The notes under the pieces are model-generated. The model made no database searches, was not told where the DNA came from, and saw only the letters and a list, made by a program, of their open reading frames with translations. A stretch of DNA of 64,000 bases from Daphnia pulex (lineage: Eukaryota > Arthropoda > Branchiopoda > Diplostraca > Daphniidae): positions 2,976,001 to 3,040,000 of the forward strand of contig NC_060027.1 of assembly GCF_021134715.1 (NCBI RefSeq), in the 5' to 3' direction. A program made the position numbers and the translations under genes. Position 1 is the stretch's first letter, and each line of letters opens with the position of its first letter. Positions 1 to 14,000 of this stretch are shown piece by piece.

Positions 1-2017
1 CGGTAGAAGTGGTGATGGTAGAGTGTCCGGCTTACCCAATAACGTTGTGTCGCTGATCCAGCTCTTGGTCCAGCGCTTTGATCACCCATCGACGAATGCT
101 GAACTTCAATTATAGTAAATTTGTTTCTCCTTTTCTTTTCTTTTCACCTTGTCGCTCCATCTGGTAAAAAAAACAAAAATGAAATGTCTGGTTTATCGTC
201 CCGCAAAACACATACAACCCAGCGGGTCTAACGATATTCCGCACGGTTCGCTTTCCATCATCACGGTCCGTTCGTTATTATCCCGACAAACGCTGTTGCT
301 TCATATCCCCCCCACCCCCCGCCTTTCATATATCTCTATCTACGAAAAAGAAAAGAGAATCTTAAAAAGGGGAAAAAATGTGTTGCTCTGGCTGGCTGGC
401 GCTGGCTCGACGCCATGAGACGACGGCAGCAGCGCCAATTCCCTCGACACCAGTTGGATGTGATGGCGTCTCCAGGTATTATCGCGTGCCCTACGACTCG
501 GCCCGGGTATAGAGAAAGAGACTATATATCCAACAGCCCCCAGTCCACACATATCCGCCAAAAAACCCCCCACCGGAATTTTCGCTTGGGCTCCAATCTA
601 TTCTACAACAAGAAAGAGAAAACAATTGATATCGTCCAAGTCATTTTGATATCACAACGACGTCCGGTTATTGTCTAATATCGATCAGCGTAAATCAAAA
701 TCTCAAAAATCATTTGTCCAATTGAATTTTTAACTAAAATGAAAAAGGAATCTGGCCGATGTAATGGCGCCAGCAGGGGGAACAACCCTGGAGCCAACAG
801 CAGTCAGGAGCTTTTGTGTGTGTGTTAGTGCGTGTGTGTGTCTAGTATATATATCTACCTCGATAGCTCCTAGGCAACGTGTTTGCTGCTGGTGTATTGA
901 TCGTCTCAGAAAAGCGACGACTCCCGTCTCTCTGTGTGAGCCCGAGCTGTATGCAAGAGCGCCCTTTGCGTGTGTGCACTATAGCCCGGCAGTTTCCCGG
1001 CATCCAGTCCGTTAGGGTGCCAGCAGCGACAGTCCATGAACGGCAGACTCTGCTCCTAATGTCTGATACCCTGGAAAACAAAAAAACCAACGTACATACG
1101 AGCTCCTTAAATATGAAAGATAATTATCCCAGTTTCCTAGTCGGATCGACAAAACCGCAAGGACTCGCTATTCAATTGTCAGTTGATGACATCAGAAAAG
1201 GACTTAAACTCCCACCTGAAAAATCATACACGAGCTTTGATTGAATTAGAGTCGGCCATTTACCTGGGGGGAAACCTGATGGGTCTCAACCCAAATAAAA
1301 ATGTGCGAGGGTGGATTCAATGGCAACAGGCTCCACCGCTACAAAATCCTGAATCCTGAGAGCTTTTGATTCTTTTCTCTCAATAATACGTACCTACTTA
1401 AGAGCTCACCATCTCTTGTTGACATTCTTTCCGATCGCTTTCCCCCATGTAATTTTACATAATATCAAAAGAGAGAAAACAAAACATCTAGGCCCCCCCC
1501 CCCTCTTTTAACACACACAGTGGCTGTGCAGCAGCAGCTGTGGCTGGCGCTGCAGCAGATCAATAAAAGCGGCCCTGCTCTCGCTGGGCTTTTTAGGATA
1601 TCTACTCTACACCCAGTGTGTGTGTACACTAGCGAGTGTCTCAGCAAGGGCTCTCTCTCTCCTACACACTATATAGTTCTTTTGATATGTACCTTATATA
1701 ATACCCTGCAGCCAGAAAAAAGGAAACTGTATGTGGGGGAGCTATATGTTTGCCACTGTGTGTGTGTATATATCCCATCTCTGATCACAGAAAACAAAGG
1801 GAAAAGTTTCCATCTTAGAGATGGAGAGCTGGAACCATCTACTAATACAATCTATGGCAAGAGTGGACACACAATCTTGATAGCCTCTCTATACACAACA
1901 CAAAAGATGTATAGACTGTACGATGGCGAGATCGATTGCTCAATTGAATCGGCTGCGGTTCTTCTTCTTTGTCCAACACAAAAGGAAAAATGTTTTGACT
2001 TTCTTTTTCTTCCGCAG
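1..2017 (+). other. 5' flank and probable 5' UTR/intron of Shab
   Basis: No gene is recognised here. The stretch is rich in GT and CT simple repeats (for example around 820-842 and 1625-1750) and poly-C runs. Short open frames exist, one ending at 1244, but none has a recognisable domain. It ends in a good splice acceptor at 2016-2017 just before the first Shab coding exon, so part of it is probably an intron within the 5' UTR. Confidence 0.4.
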
Positions 2018-2037
2018 ATTGCCAGTCTGATCGAGGA

Positions 2038-5000
2038 ATGAGCGACAATAAGTTGGGCAACAACAACTCGACGGCCATTGCATCCATTTCGACTTATTTG
2101 CCCGGCTCTACGCCTCCTTCACCAAAGACCACAGCCACTCAAGGTACGTGTACACAAGTCCCCCTCTCTCTGAAATAATTCGATAGTCACCCCCCTCCCT
2201 TACCTGACCACAACAGACGCTCGTGAATTATATGGCGGGAAAATTTTTTTTTCGAAATGGGAGAGAGAGTTGATGGCATGTAATTGAATTCTCCATCGAT
2301 CCTACCGCCCAAAAGGGAGACCTCCCTCCTTTTCCCATATCCATCAGGAGCCGGAGGCTTTTTTTTTAATGGAGACGAACGATAGAGTCGTGTGATGTTT
2401 GTTTTCTGCTGGGCCGTGTGGTTAGTATAGTGGATGATGTGAATGATTGATTTAAGGGGAAAAGGATCATTAATGATGAATGTGAATGGGTGGGGAGGGG
2501 GGTGACCTCTGTATGTAGTTTCATCCATTGGGAAATGTAGTAAGAGAAAAGCCGGAAATGCTCATCATCCCCGCCCCTTCGACTGGACAAGGGGCAATAT
2601 GTCGATTTATGGCCAACGATATCGATCCCGCAGGGCATTGATCCGTCAAAACGGACAAATAAATCCAGTTTGTCTATTTTGAATGATTATTTTTTCAAAT
2701 TTCCCGCTTAAATTTAATCTAAATAAAATTCAAATTTAAATTGAATTACCTTCTTTTTTAAAAATAATAAGGCGGCCCGGCCAAAATGACGTCGACAAAC
2801 TTTGCACCGTTGCCAGCGGGAGCCAACACGGCCAACCCAGTGACGCCCGTTGTCGTGGCTCCGACGACGCCCACGACGACGACGACTCCGACGGTGGCAG
2901 TTCTGGTCCCGTCCAAGATTGATCCGCTCCATCATCATCAAGCGGCCAACAAGGCCGCCAAAAGTGGCAGCAGCAGCAGCAAGTCGCCCAGCAAGAAGAA
3001 ACAATGGCTGGCCGGCAGTGGCCAGCACCCGGCAGCAGGTCCCAGATCTTCCGTTCCCGAGAGGCGCTCGTCGTGGAGTCGCCGATCGCAGCGCTCCGAA
3101 CGGAGTCACCATCCGCTGGATGGGCAGCAACAACAACAACCGTTGGCCAACAACAATAGCAGTGTCGTCATGGCCGTCAGCACGCCCAACATGTCGAGCG
3201 CCATCAGACGGGCAGGAAGGGCTTCCTCGGCCGCCGACGCCCACAGCGCCGCCGGAAGGGTTGGCTTGCTCTCCGGAAGTGATACGGACGGCGACCAAGA
3301 CGACGAGGAGGAGCAGCGGCTCATGGCCGGAATGCGGATCCAAATGATGTCGTCACCAGGCGGCGGCGGAGCGGCCGGTGCTGGCCATCCAGGAGCACCG
3401 CTGCACCAGTATCACTCGCATTCAATGACTTCCCTTCCGCCGGAGCCGTTCATGATCATGCGGAGCAAAGCGCTCAACCGCCGGGTCAGCATCAACGTGG
3501 GTGGCGTCCGGCACGAGGTCCTCTGGCGGACGCTGGAGCGTCTTCCGCACACGCGACTGGGCCGCCTGCGCGACTGCAACAGTCACGAGGCCATTGTGGA
3601 ACTGTGCGACGACTATTCGCTGGTGGACAACGAGTACTTTTTCGACCGCCATCCGCGCTCCTTTTCGTCCATCCTCAATTTTTACCGGACCGGCAAACTC
3701 CACCTGGTGGAAGAGATGTGCGTCATCGCCTTCTCCGACGACCTGGAATACTGGGGCATCGACGAGCTCTACCTGGAATCCTGCTGCCAGCACAAGTACC
3801 ACCAGCGCAAGGAGCACGTCCATGAAGAGATGCGCAAGGAGGCCGAGAGTCTCAAGCAGAGAGACGAGGAGGAATTTGGCGAAGGATTTTGCGCCCACTA
3901 CCAGAAATTGTTGTGGGATCTCCTGGAAAAACCAACGTCCTCTTTCCCCGCCAGGGTGAGTCCTGAAATTTTTTAAAAATTTTGAATACAATTAGATTAG
4001 AAATTTTAGAAAAATGTAATTCATGGCGGGATTTAGTATAGTGCATGTCCAGGGATGATTTAACGAGTTAATGGGAGCCTCCCTCGTTATTCACGCAAAG
4101 AAGGCGACCGAGTTAGGGGGGGGGGGACTAATCATGTCATTGTGAATAGGACATAGACAGCATATCTAATAGTGGCCTAAAGGCAATCACGACGAACGTG
4201 ATCCAATCAAATATCCTTCTCTGGCGCCCAGGGACTTTTGGCTAGACGCTGGGATCTACTAAACCTCGGCGAGAAAATATATAGTATATACAAGGATTCG
4301 AAACCGTGCAGAGACTATAGATTTTGAAATAGTATCAAGAAAGAAAGTAAAATGAGATTATTATTATTATGGACTTGTTGGAGACACAGACAGTCGGTTG
4401 GTTGGACTTTGGAGGGCCATTGATCATCTGTGTGGGGGGAAACAAAAAGTATAGTTGTAGTAGTAGTAGGACACTAGCAGACGGCGGAATATTTGAATAA
4501 TAAAAATGTTGCGTCATTTTTGTTCTCTTTGCTGGGTGCGAGGCTCTCTGCGGTCCTATAAATCTAATCCCGCCTCCCGCACAATATTTCTTTTATTTTT
4601 GGTTAGACTTGTACATATGTATATTTGGATTTTGTCAGACTACGTATATATATCGAATAGCCAGTTGTTGTTATTTGATTTAGAATTTAGGAAAGTGAAA
4701 AACAATCGGAATTTTTTGGATGTTTTTGTTTCAGTTTGGTAATTTTTCAGAGATGATAGTTTTTTTTAGATTTATAATTCTAAACGGACTGACAGACAAT
4801 CAGTTTTTTGGTAAATATTCACATAGATGTGTGCTCAATATTTTGGTTAATTAGGGGAATTGATTTTTAAACAAGAAAAAACAGTCTGTGATAACGACGA
4901 TGGTGTTATATATTTTTTTTTTCAATCTGTTTTTGGTTGTTTTCTCTGTGTGTCCGTGTGGGAACAAACAAAAAAGTATTAAAAAAAAAACTAATTTAAT

Positions 5001-8000
5001 TATTTTTGGCTTCCCCCAAAAAATGGAAAAACAAAACAATTAATTCCTTCTCTTCATCCTTCTTATACTTTATCTCTTTCATTCTATCTCTATTTCTCCT
5101 CTCTATACGTCTGGTAAATAATTGGACGATGTTGTCGAGAGTTTCTTTTCTTAAATGTTGGGACGCATGGACAAACAAAAATCCCAAAAAAAACAAAAAA
5201 AAACATTTTCCAAACAAAAAAATATCGGATGGGCAAAGGCAACGACAGTGCTTTCCGTATGAATGCATCATCACGCGAGCTGGCTGGCAAACCAATAAGA
5301 CCTCGCAAGAGGCCAACGACTGCGCTACAATTGCACCTGGTTGGCTAATTTTTATTTGTTACTCAAACAAATAAAAATTGTAAAAAAAAGCCTTTTTTTT
5401 TTATTAAATAGTTTGAGTTCCGCGGGAACTTTGTGTGGTTTAAAAAGAAAAAGGCTTTGTTTACCGGTGATGTAGCGCAGTTGTGAATCATCCCCCCCCC
5501 CTCCCACACACGGCTTCGAACGAAATGAGTGAATCACGAAAAAACAAAATTTACCTGGACTGGATAAAAATAAATCAATTAAAAAACGAACATTAAAAGA
5601 CACGGAAATCTTCACTATATCAAAAAGCTCTATACGCTTTGAGACTGTCCCTGTGTATTTCTTTTCTAAACATTTTTAGACGCCAACATGTTTCGATTAC
5701 CCATCGCGCAAAGTGATCGAAACACTTACTAGCTCCCGCCAACATCATCACAAATAAATGATGATGATTATCGTTTAACGTGTACAAACGAAAAAAGGAA
5801 AATAAAACATTTTCGAGGAATGAATGGAGAAAAATCCCAACCCCACCCATCAAATAAAACGAACATTATTTGCATAATAGCTTTGCATCATTGCACTTGA
5901 TTGCACACGAGTGTGTGCAGCTCGGGAATGATTTGATTGGCATGTTTTGCACGATATAAATAATCCTTTCTGGACTGACTTTCCACCCCTGTATAAATAA
6001 TTTTGATTGAAGAGCACGGAGCATGTCGAATGATTGGGAAAACAAAACAACTTCTTTCACCCTTTTCTTACATTTCTCTTTGATTCAAAATTTTTTCCAT
6101 CAACAATTGTCATTAATTAAAAAAAAAATCGGCCAAAGAGTTTCAACTTAAGGTAGTGTATATACTTTTTTCACGGCGGGAAATTTTGATAGTTTGAAAT
6201 TATTTCACCCAATTTTTAAAAATTTTTTTTTACTCGCATCGAATTTTTTTTTATGGTATGATATCAATTAAGAATTATATTTATCTAGTCGGGACACGAG
6301 AGGACCACTGAATACGACGCCAAAACAAAATTATTTCGAATTTTGCATGTCGATGCCGGAATTTTTCCTCATATTTTACAAATTTCAAATTATTACTTTA
6401 GGTAGTGATGAATGCTGAACGAATTATCTATTTTTCCGAATCCAAAAACGTTTTGTACATAATTTCAACTAACCACAAACAAACAAAAATTCCCATTTTT
6501 TTCTTATTATTCGTCTTTTTAACATTATTCACGATTATAACCGACTTAAACTACCACCGCTTTTTTAAACAAAAATCATCCCCCTGTTTTGGCTATCGAC
6601 AGCAAAACTTTTATTTATCTTTTGTGACGATTTTTCTCCATTGGATTCGTTTCGATGTCAAAAAACCAAATTATTTCTATCCCCCGCGAAATTTGAAAAA
6701 CTGTACTGGCCTTTAAAAATCAGAAAATTGATACCTCGGAGAGAACAAACAAACAAACAAAATCAACCAGATACAATTATCCGATGGTTGAAAAATCTAA
6801 ACCGGAAAAAAACAACAAAACGAAAAAATTGGTCCGAATCGCGCAGGTCGTGGCCGTGATTTCGATCCTGTTTATAATCCTGTCGACGGTGGCCCTGACG
6901 CTCAACACTTTGCCGTCGCTGCAAGAGGAGGGCGAAACGGAGGGAACGACGATGGACAACCCGAGTCTGGCGACGGTGGAGGCCGTCTGCATCACGTGGT
7001 TCACGGCCGAGTACCTGCTGCGCTTTGCCGCCTCGCCCAGCAAGTGGAAATTCTTCAAAGGAGCCCTGAACGTGATCGACTTGCTGGCCATTCTGCCCTA
7101 CTTCATATCGCTGCTGCTGATCGAGACGAAAAACAATTCCGACCAGTTCCAGGACGTGCGTCGGGTGGTTCAAATCTTCCGCATCATGCGGATCCTGCGC
7201 ATCCTCAAACTGGCCCGCCACTCGACCGGCCTGCAGAGTCTCGGCTTCACCCTGCGCAATTCCTACAAGGAGCTGGGCCTGTTGATGCTCTTCCTGGCCA
7301 TGGGCGTCCTCATCTTCTCGTCGCTGTGCTATTTCGCCGAGAAAGACGAGCCCGGTTCCAAGTACACCAGCATTCCAGAAACCTTCTGGTGGGCCGGAAT
7401 CACCATGACGACCGTCGGCTACGGTGATATCTATCCGGTCACACCCTTAGGGAAGGTTATCGGAAGCGTCTGCTGCATTTGCGGAGTACTGGTCATTGCC
7501 TTGCCTATCCCCATCGTCGTCAACAATTTCACAGAGTTTTACAAGAATCAAATGCGGAGGGAGAAGGCCCTGAAGCGCAAAGAGGCCCTAGAGCGGGCAA
7601 AGAGGGAGGGCAGCATCGTCTCCTTCCATCACGTCAACCTCAGGGACGCCTTCGCCAAGAGTATGGACATCATCGACGTCATCGTCGATACAGGTATATA
7701 ATAACAACCCCCCTACGCTTATTTCCCATTTTTCCGGAATTTTTTTTTTTTTCAAATGCGGATGCGCGGAATTTTTTTCTTCCGGCGATCGATAAGGAGA
7801 TCTCCTATTACCCTTTGCCCTTTTGACGGAAGAAAAATATACCGAGGATCTCTCTATATAAAAGCTGGGCAGAGAAATATAGGCAATCTCGGCGCGTGTC
7901 GTTTGCTCGGGAATTTTTAAAAATGGATCAATAAAAAATGGCGGAAAATTTTTATTTTTTTAAATAAAGAAAAAATAAAATCGTTAAAAAGTCCTGCGTT

Positions 8001-11000
8001 AAATTTCGACTCGGAAAAATCAATTTTTAACACGACAAGTTTTTCTTTTCTATTTTACTTTGAATAACTTGATTAAAAGTTTTAGTTTTCTACACGTATA
8101 AATATTTTTCTACCATTTACATCTATTTTGTTTTTTCGCCTGCGGGGGCCATTTACCGCCGGGAGTGTGTGTGCGTGTGTTTTCGTGCGCGATCAATATA
8201 GGAATAGATGAGGAACAAGGGCGAGCAGGCAGCCAGCATCTTACATATACACACGCGAGCTCAACTGAATTGTGCACACTATACTTTCCCCCCCCCCCCA
8301 TCGGCCATTTTGAATTTGAAAATCCCGCCATTTTCCTTTTCGACAGACTAGAGAGATATTGATGGCATCATCAACGCACATCATTACGACGTCTTCAAGT
8401 TATGCAACGATATCTACATCATTTGACGGCAGTTGACAAAATCTTAATGACTAGGCTATAAACATAACTTTCCAACCATCCAACGAATAACGTTCCCAAT
8501 ATTCATTATTTTTTCGTTTGTTTTAAAAAATATCAGAAATCGTTATAAAACAAAAGAAAAAGAAAAATCGATTCGACCAGAATCAATTTTCCTGTAGACT
8601 CAAACAATAAGTGGCTCTACCTTTTGTGTTTTGAGAGAGAGGGGGGTTGGACAGTTTCAAGAGCAGACTCCACCATCATAAATGTTGTCCTCGGCAGCCA
8701 AAATCCTGTAATATAAAAGAAAGCATCCATGTAGCAGCATACACACGCACCAATATGTACACACCTAACCTACAAGACCCTTTTTGATGATATCCGCCAG
8801 AGTACACAAGACACAAAAAGAGGAGCTGACTCTATCGTTTGCATATAGCATATATAGGAGCTGCTGGTTGCCTTTAAAGCTTATTGTGTGTCTCTTGCAG
8901 ATGTCGGGATTTATATTGACTCGCTCCTTTCACGCTCCGAAAGAGGCCAACAGTCTCTAGCTCAATTGTGTAACATGCGCTCAAGCAGCTGATGCAGCCT
9001 CGTGTGTTATTCTCTTATTTCCCCCCTTCCTTCCGAGTCGTTAGTATAATGTTATTCTATTATTATTTACAAGAAAAAAGAGACTTTCTTATTACTGTAC
9101 ACACGACGGCTGTATTAGATATACAAGCCATAATAAAAGGTCTGCTGGCCTCAATCGATAAAAGATATACAGCTACAGCACAAGATTTCATAGATACGAC
9201 TTACAGTTATGTGCCATTTAATATTTAATAGCTATGCACAAATAATAGAAATGGAAAACTTACGGAAAATTGTGATGAACAAATATCCACTGGTCAATCA
9301 ACGCGGTCGGGAATGAAAAATGGCGCGAAATAGAAGCTCGAAATGATAGAACCTCCTCCATCGACGAACTAAACTAACAATGAGGGGACTTTTGATTCGA
9401 CTGGAGCTTTGTTGCAATTTTCGACAATGATTAAATATAATTTCAATTTTCAAAGACACCACGTATAAATTTTGAAATAAAATTCCACGATTTACTGACC
9501 ATTTTTTTCCACTATTCCGATTGAATTGTAAATACTTGTAAAATTGAATGCAGCGTTGGCGTTGAACACGTGGGAACGGCCGAACGGGGGAAGGGTGAGA
9601 AAATTTCACATTCGACGTCTGTGATTGGCAGTTGCCATTTCCCACCATTTTTTATTCGAACTTGACTCACCCCTCCACGTTGTCAAAGACCACGATGAAT
9701 TCAATTGTTTTAAGTTTTTATCATTGAATCAAAATAATAAAATTATAGTCAGCAGATTTAAGTATTTTATCAAAAAAAAATTGTGGAATTCATTAAAAAA
9801 AAATTAAAATTAAATGTTATCATTGTTGGAAATTGCAACTCAGCTCCGATCGAATTCCCTTTGTTAGTTTGGTTCTTCGATGGAGGAGGTTGTCATCTCA
9901 CGACGTTCCTTTTTCGCGCCTTTTTCACTCCCGACCGCCATGATGAACCGGTGGATAATTTCGACCAATTTGCAGTTAAGTTTTACCCTATCTCGTTGTA
10001 TTTGTAAGTGTATTGAGTGATTTTATCCAGTTTTAATTTTTCTGTACTGGAAATGAATTCATGATCGTACAAAAATGGTTAGGTTAAAGTCAAGTAAAAA
10101 AGTGAAGTTAAAGTTAAGTGAATTGGCTGCACTTATTATTGATTAATACTGATTTATTGAGTGATTTTGTCCAGTTTTCATTTTACTGTACTGGAAATAA
10201 ATTCAAGATAGTGCAAAAATGGTTAGACTAAAATCAAGTAAAAAGGAAAAGTTAAAGTTAAGTAGGTTGGCTACACTTTTAAGTAAAGCGTTGGACTGTA
10301 GATCCGGTGGTTCAACATCCGGAATCGTTTCATCATCATGGCCGAATGGGGGTAGACACATAATCCAGTCAGTCAGGCACCGTCGCCCCAATTCCATCAG
10401 TTTCTGCTGTCCAAAGTTTCCCGGAAGACATAATTCTTTATACTAGTCATTGGCAAAGAATTACCAACTAGAGATAATTAAGAAAATTCAATTCCTCATT
10501 ATCATTTTCCACATTAAGAATTTAATCATCTCAGTCTGGTCTCGCCAATTATGAAATTCCATCCTCTTTGTTGCTGCTGGTGTCCGTCCCCGCATGTCAG
10601 CCGCCAACTTCCTTCCGGCCCAGTAAATACGAGACTGACGGAATATAAAAATTATTAATTATTTTTTTGTCGTTCAAGTTAATTGAATTTTCACTTGCAG
10701 GCCATCCATCCCCTCGCATAAATGCGCAGTTACTGGCCATTAATTTTCCAGGGTCTTTTTTTTTTTACTATCGTGCAGTAAAGATTAAACATTATTATGA
10801 CGTCACATTATATGCTCACCCCTTAGGCAACGGAATTCAATTAGCTGCGCCACATCTTTTTTTTTAAACAAAATTCACCTCAGTTGCCCCGTTTGAAATT
10901 TCAATCCACCAAAGTGTTTGTAAATGTGTTGTCGTTCTCTACTCACTCGTCGTGACGACATCCAAACAAGAGAAATACCCCGAGGCTAGGGCGTGTTGGT

Positions 11001-14000
11001 TCACGCGGGAAATTTCAATCATCCGTGAAATTTCGTTTCCCCTCATTCCCTTTGAACTTTTTCCAGTTTGTTGTTGTTGTTGTGTGTCGTCTGTCGTGAT
11101 TTGTGATTGGAATTCCCTTTAGGTCACAACATGTCGCAGACGGACGGGAACAGCATGGGCGGTGAGAGTGGGCCGGTTGGACACACTGGCACCGGTTGCT
11201 ACAAGAATCACGACCACAGTATGATGTTGCATCCGCAACAACATCACGGGACGTCAACCGCCGCCACCACCACCAACCGGCTGGTACCGCTCAATGCTCC
11301 TGGCGGGCAGCGTCGAAACTCGGCCACGACCGGCGCCATCTCCATCGCCGCCGTCACGGCCCTACTCACGTCCAGTCCAGCCACCAACGTCAGCGGCATT
11401 GCCCAACACCAACCGCTGGCAGCTCCTTCGTCCCAACAACAACAACAACAGCAGCCCACCACGCCCAATAACTTGGTGGATTTAGGTACAACAGTAGATT
11501 TTACACTTTGCCGGGCTGGGCCGGCCTATCTAACAATACGGCCGATAATGGGTGGTGGTGGGTGGGTGGGTTTTCTGGAGCGGAGAGAAACTTCTCTTTT
11601 GTGTGTGTGGGGGGTCGGGTAGGAAACGAAACGAACGATGATGAGTCATTGTTCGCCTCACCCGAATAATGGACTCGCTCGGGAGTGAACGCGGGACTGT
11701 GCAGCCGCAATCGAATTCAAAAGAGGGTGGGGGAAACACTTGTGTGTGTGTGTGTGTTTGATCAGCATTCTTTCCATTCTTCCGATTTTTGACGTTGTCA
11801 GCGCTAAACGTTTTTTATTATTTTTATTTGAACGCGTGAGAATTTCCCGCCCAGTTAGCCAAATTTTTTATTCTTTTTTTTTTTAAATTTTTGATTGACT
11901 CGAATAAAAATGATTGATTTAGGTGATTCGCCGTGTTCGAGAAAGAGATTGTTATCGTTCAACGATCAGCCTCCGGCTGTGAATTCGGCCGCCACTCCCG
12001 TCATGTCGCCTCACCGGCCACCGCGTCGGGTGGACAACAATCACGGCGGTTCGACTACTACCCGTACAGGAGGTGGTGGTGGACCTCCTGGTAATTCGAG
12101 TAGTAGTAATAACAACTCCACCGCTACTGCAGCAGTGGCCGCCCTAGCGGCAACAACATCTTCCACATCCGCATTCCATCACTCGCCGGTAAAATGAAAT
12201 TTCTTCTTTTTCTTTCTTTCATCCGCAACCTGATTTTTTTTCTAGATAGTACAGAGGTCATTGGTGTACTATTATTACACATTTATTGTTATTGGTTTAT
12301 TTAGAAGTTAAAAGATTTCAAACAAAAAAGTTGTTTTATTTGACTGGATTTATTTTTATTTTTGGGGGGAATGTGATAGAGGCCAATGAGAATCTCGCAT
12401 GTCCATTTGATTTTGAGCGGCAGCTCTGTACACGCCGTGATGCACGTCAAACCAAAGTCTTATTACGTAAATCATACTGTAGTGAACATATAATATAGTC
12501 TAGACGGATTTTGCCTACTATCATCTAGTCGCTAGATGTGCTCGACTACTGGCATCACTACGACTCTTGCATGCGCCTTTTGTGACACTTTTCGTTGGTA
12601 GTCATGTCCAGGGGAATTTCTCTATTTCCAGCTCTATTTCCAGGCGCCATGTTATACTCAGACCCCATGCACTCTATTACCCCCCCACCCGCCGCCATCC
12701 CGAGGGACCCACAACACGATTCGCAATCCGGAATCGATGGAAAAAACGATCAATAGAAGTGACATTAAACGCATGGAATTTTTATTTTTAAAATAATAAT
12801 CATTCCGGCGAATGATGTGAATTTACTAATCACCCTCATAGGCCTATATGATCTAGAATCTCTAATTAGACCACCCCGAATGCAAACTCATTCATTACCC
12901 GATTATTATTATTACAGTGGCGCGCTGTGACACAAACTAATAAGGTGGATGACTGACCTTTACTTTCTTTTTTTCCTCCTCCCCACACTGATAGTCTTCT
13001 AGAACACAAACTAATCTCGGCTGATGGGTGTGGCTGGCAGATCGATCGCTTTATTGCGATTACATCAGTCTAACCTTTGATAGACTGAGAGGCTGTAAAC
13101 GACGTCTGACCTTTAGCGACCCTTTAATCCGACAATCGCATCCCCCTTTTTCTCTCTTTTCTTGTTATATAGCGCAGAATTATCCTCTTACTCACCTTCT
13201 AGTATTCCCTTGATACAGGCCTTAGATCATCTAGTCTAGACCATTTGAATTAACCACATCATGAACAATTTTATTTTTTTGGAAATTTTAACTTGAATGA
13301 TATTGTGTGTCTACAGGGCGCCCAAGTGAATCAAACCCAGAGGGCTCAACCGGTCGTCAGTGATTTATAAGAAAAAAATTACCGTGAAATTAGGCCACAA
13401 GTTAAAACGCACACAAAAACGACACGATTTAAAAACAATTCACCGGCACACAATTATTGACTTCAACGAACATATCAGACCGTCTGATCCCAAATTTTAA
13501 AACCAAAAATTCAAATTCAACTTTAACGGACCTCCCCCAAAAGAATTATCTAGAAAAACAACACATAGGTAACTACAACAATGTGCATTAAATTCATTCC
13601 AATAGTTAATAGAACCCCCATCAAAAAATAGTCTGAATTAGAATTCCCCTATCGAAATATTATTAGAATTTGAATAGATTAGCCATCACGCATAATTTTA
13701 CTTTTTCGTTGTGTTGGTGGGAATCGTTGACCCCCTCGAAGAGCAATATAGCGATCGCCCCTAATAATGATTTAATTTAATCATAAATCAATTAAAAGAA
13801 GACAAAAGGAAAACAAGTTTTTACAGCCTTGCTGCTGCCTAGCTCTTTATTACATTGACGACGAATTGGGTTGGCCACCACCACATCTATGGGTTGATGG
13901 GTTGTATACAGTCGCCCGTCGTCAACGTCAAATTCAATTAACTCGACGATGATGAGAAACCGACTAAAGGTCTCTAGGTCTCTAATAACAATAAAAAGGG

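Larger units (their letters stand above)
7694..11122 (+). other. Shab intron 3 (3.4 kb)
   Basis: Intron between the channel core and the C-terminal tail. It contains GT-rich simple sequence near 8165-8185, a possible alternative last exon at 8901-8974, a large imperfect inverted repeat at about 9225-10005 and a tandem duplication at about 10010-10285. These are listed separately. Confidence 0.8.

Noticed and set aside
879-1244. Open frame of 121 codons upstream of Shab
   Set aside because: The first half is simple-repeat sequence, no domain is seen, and there is no splice connection to Shab; treated as chance.
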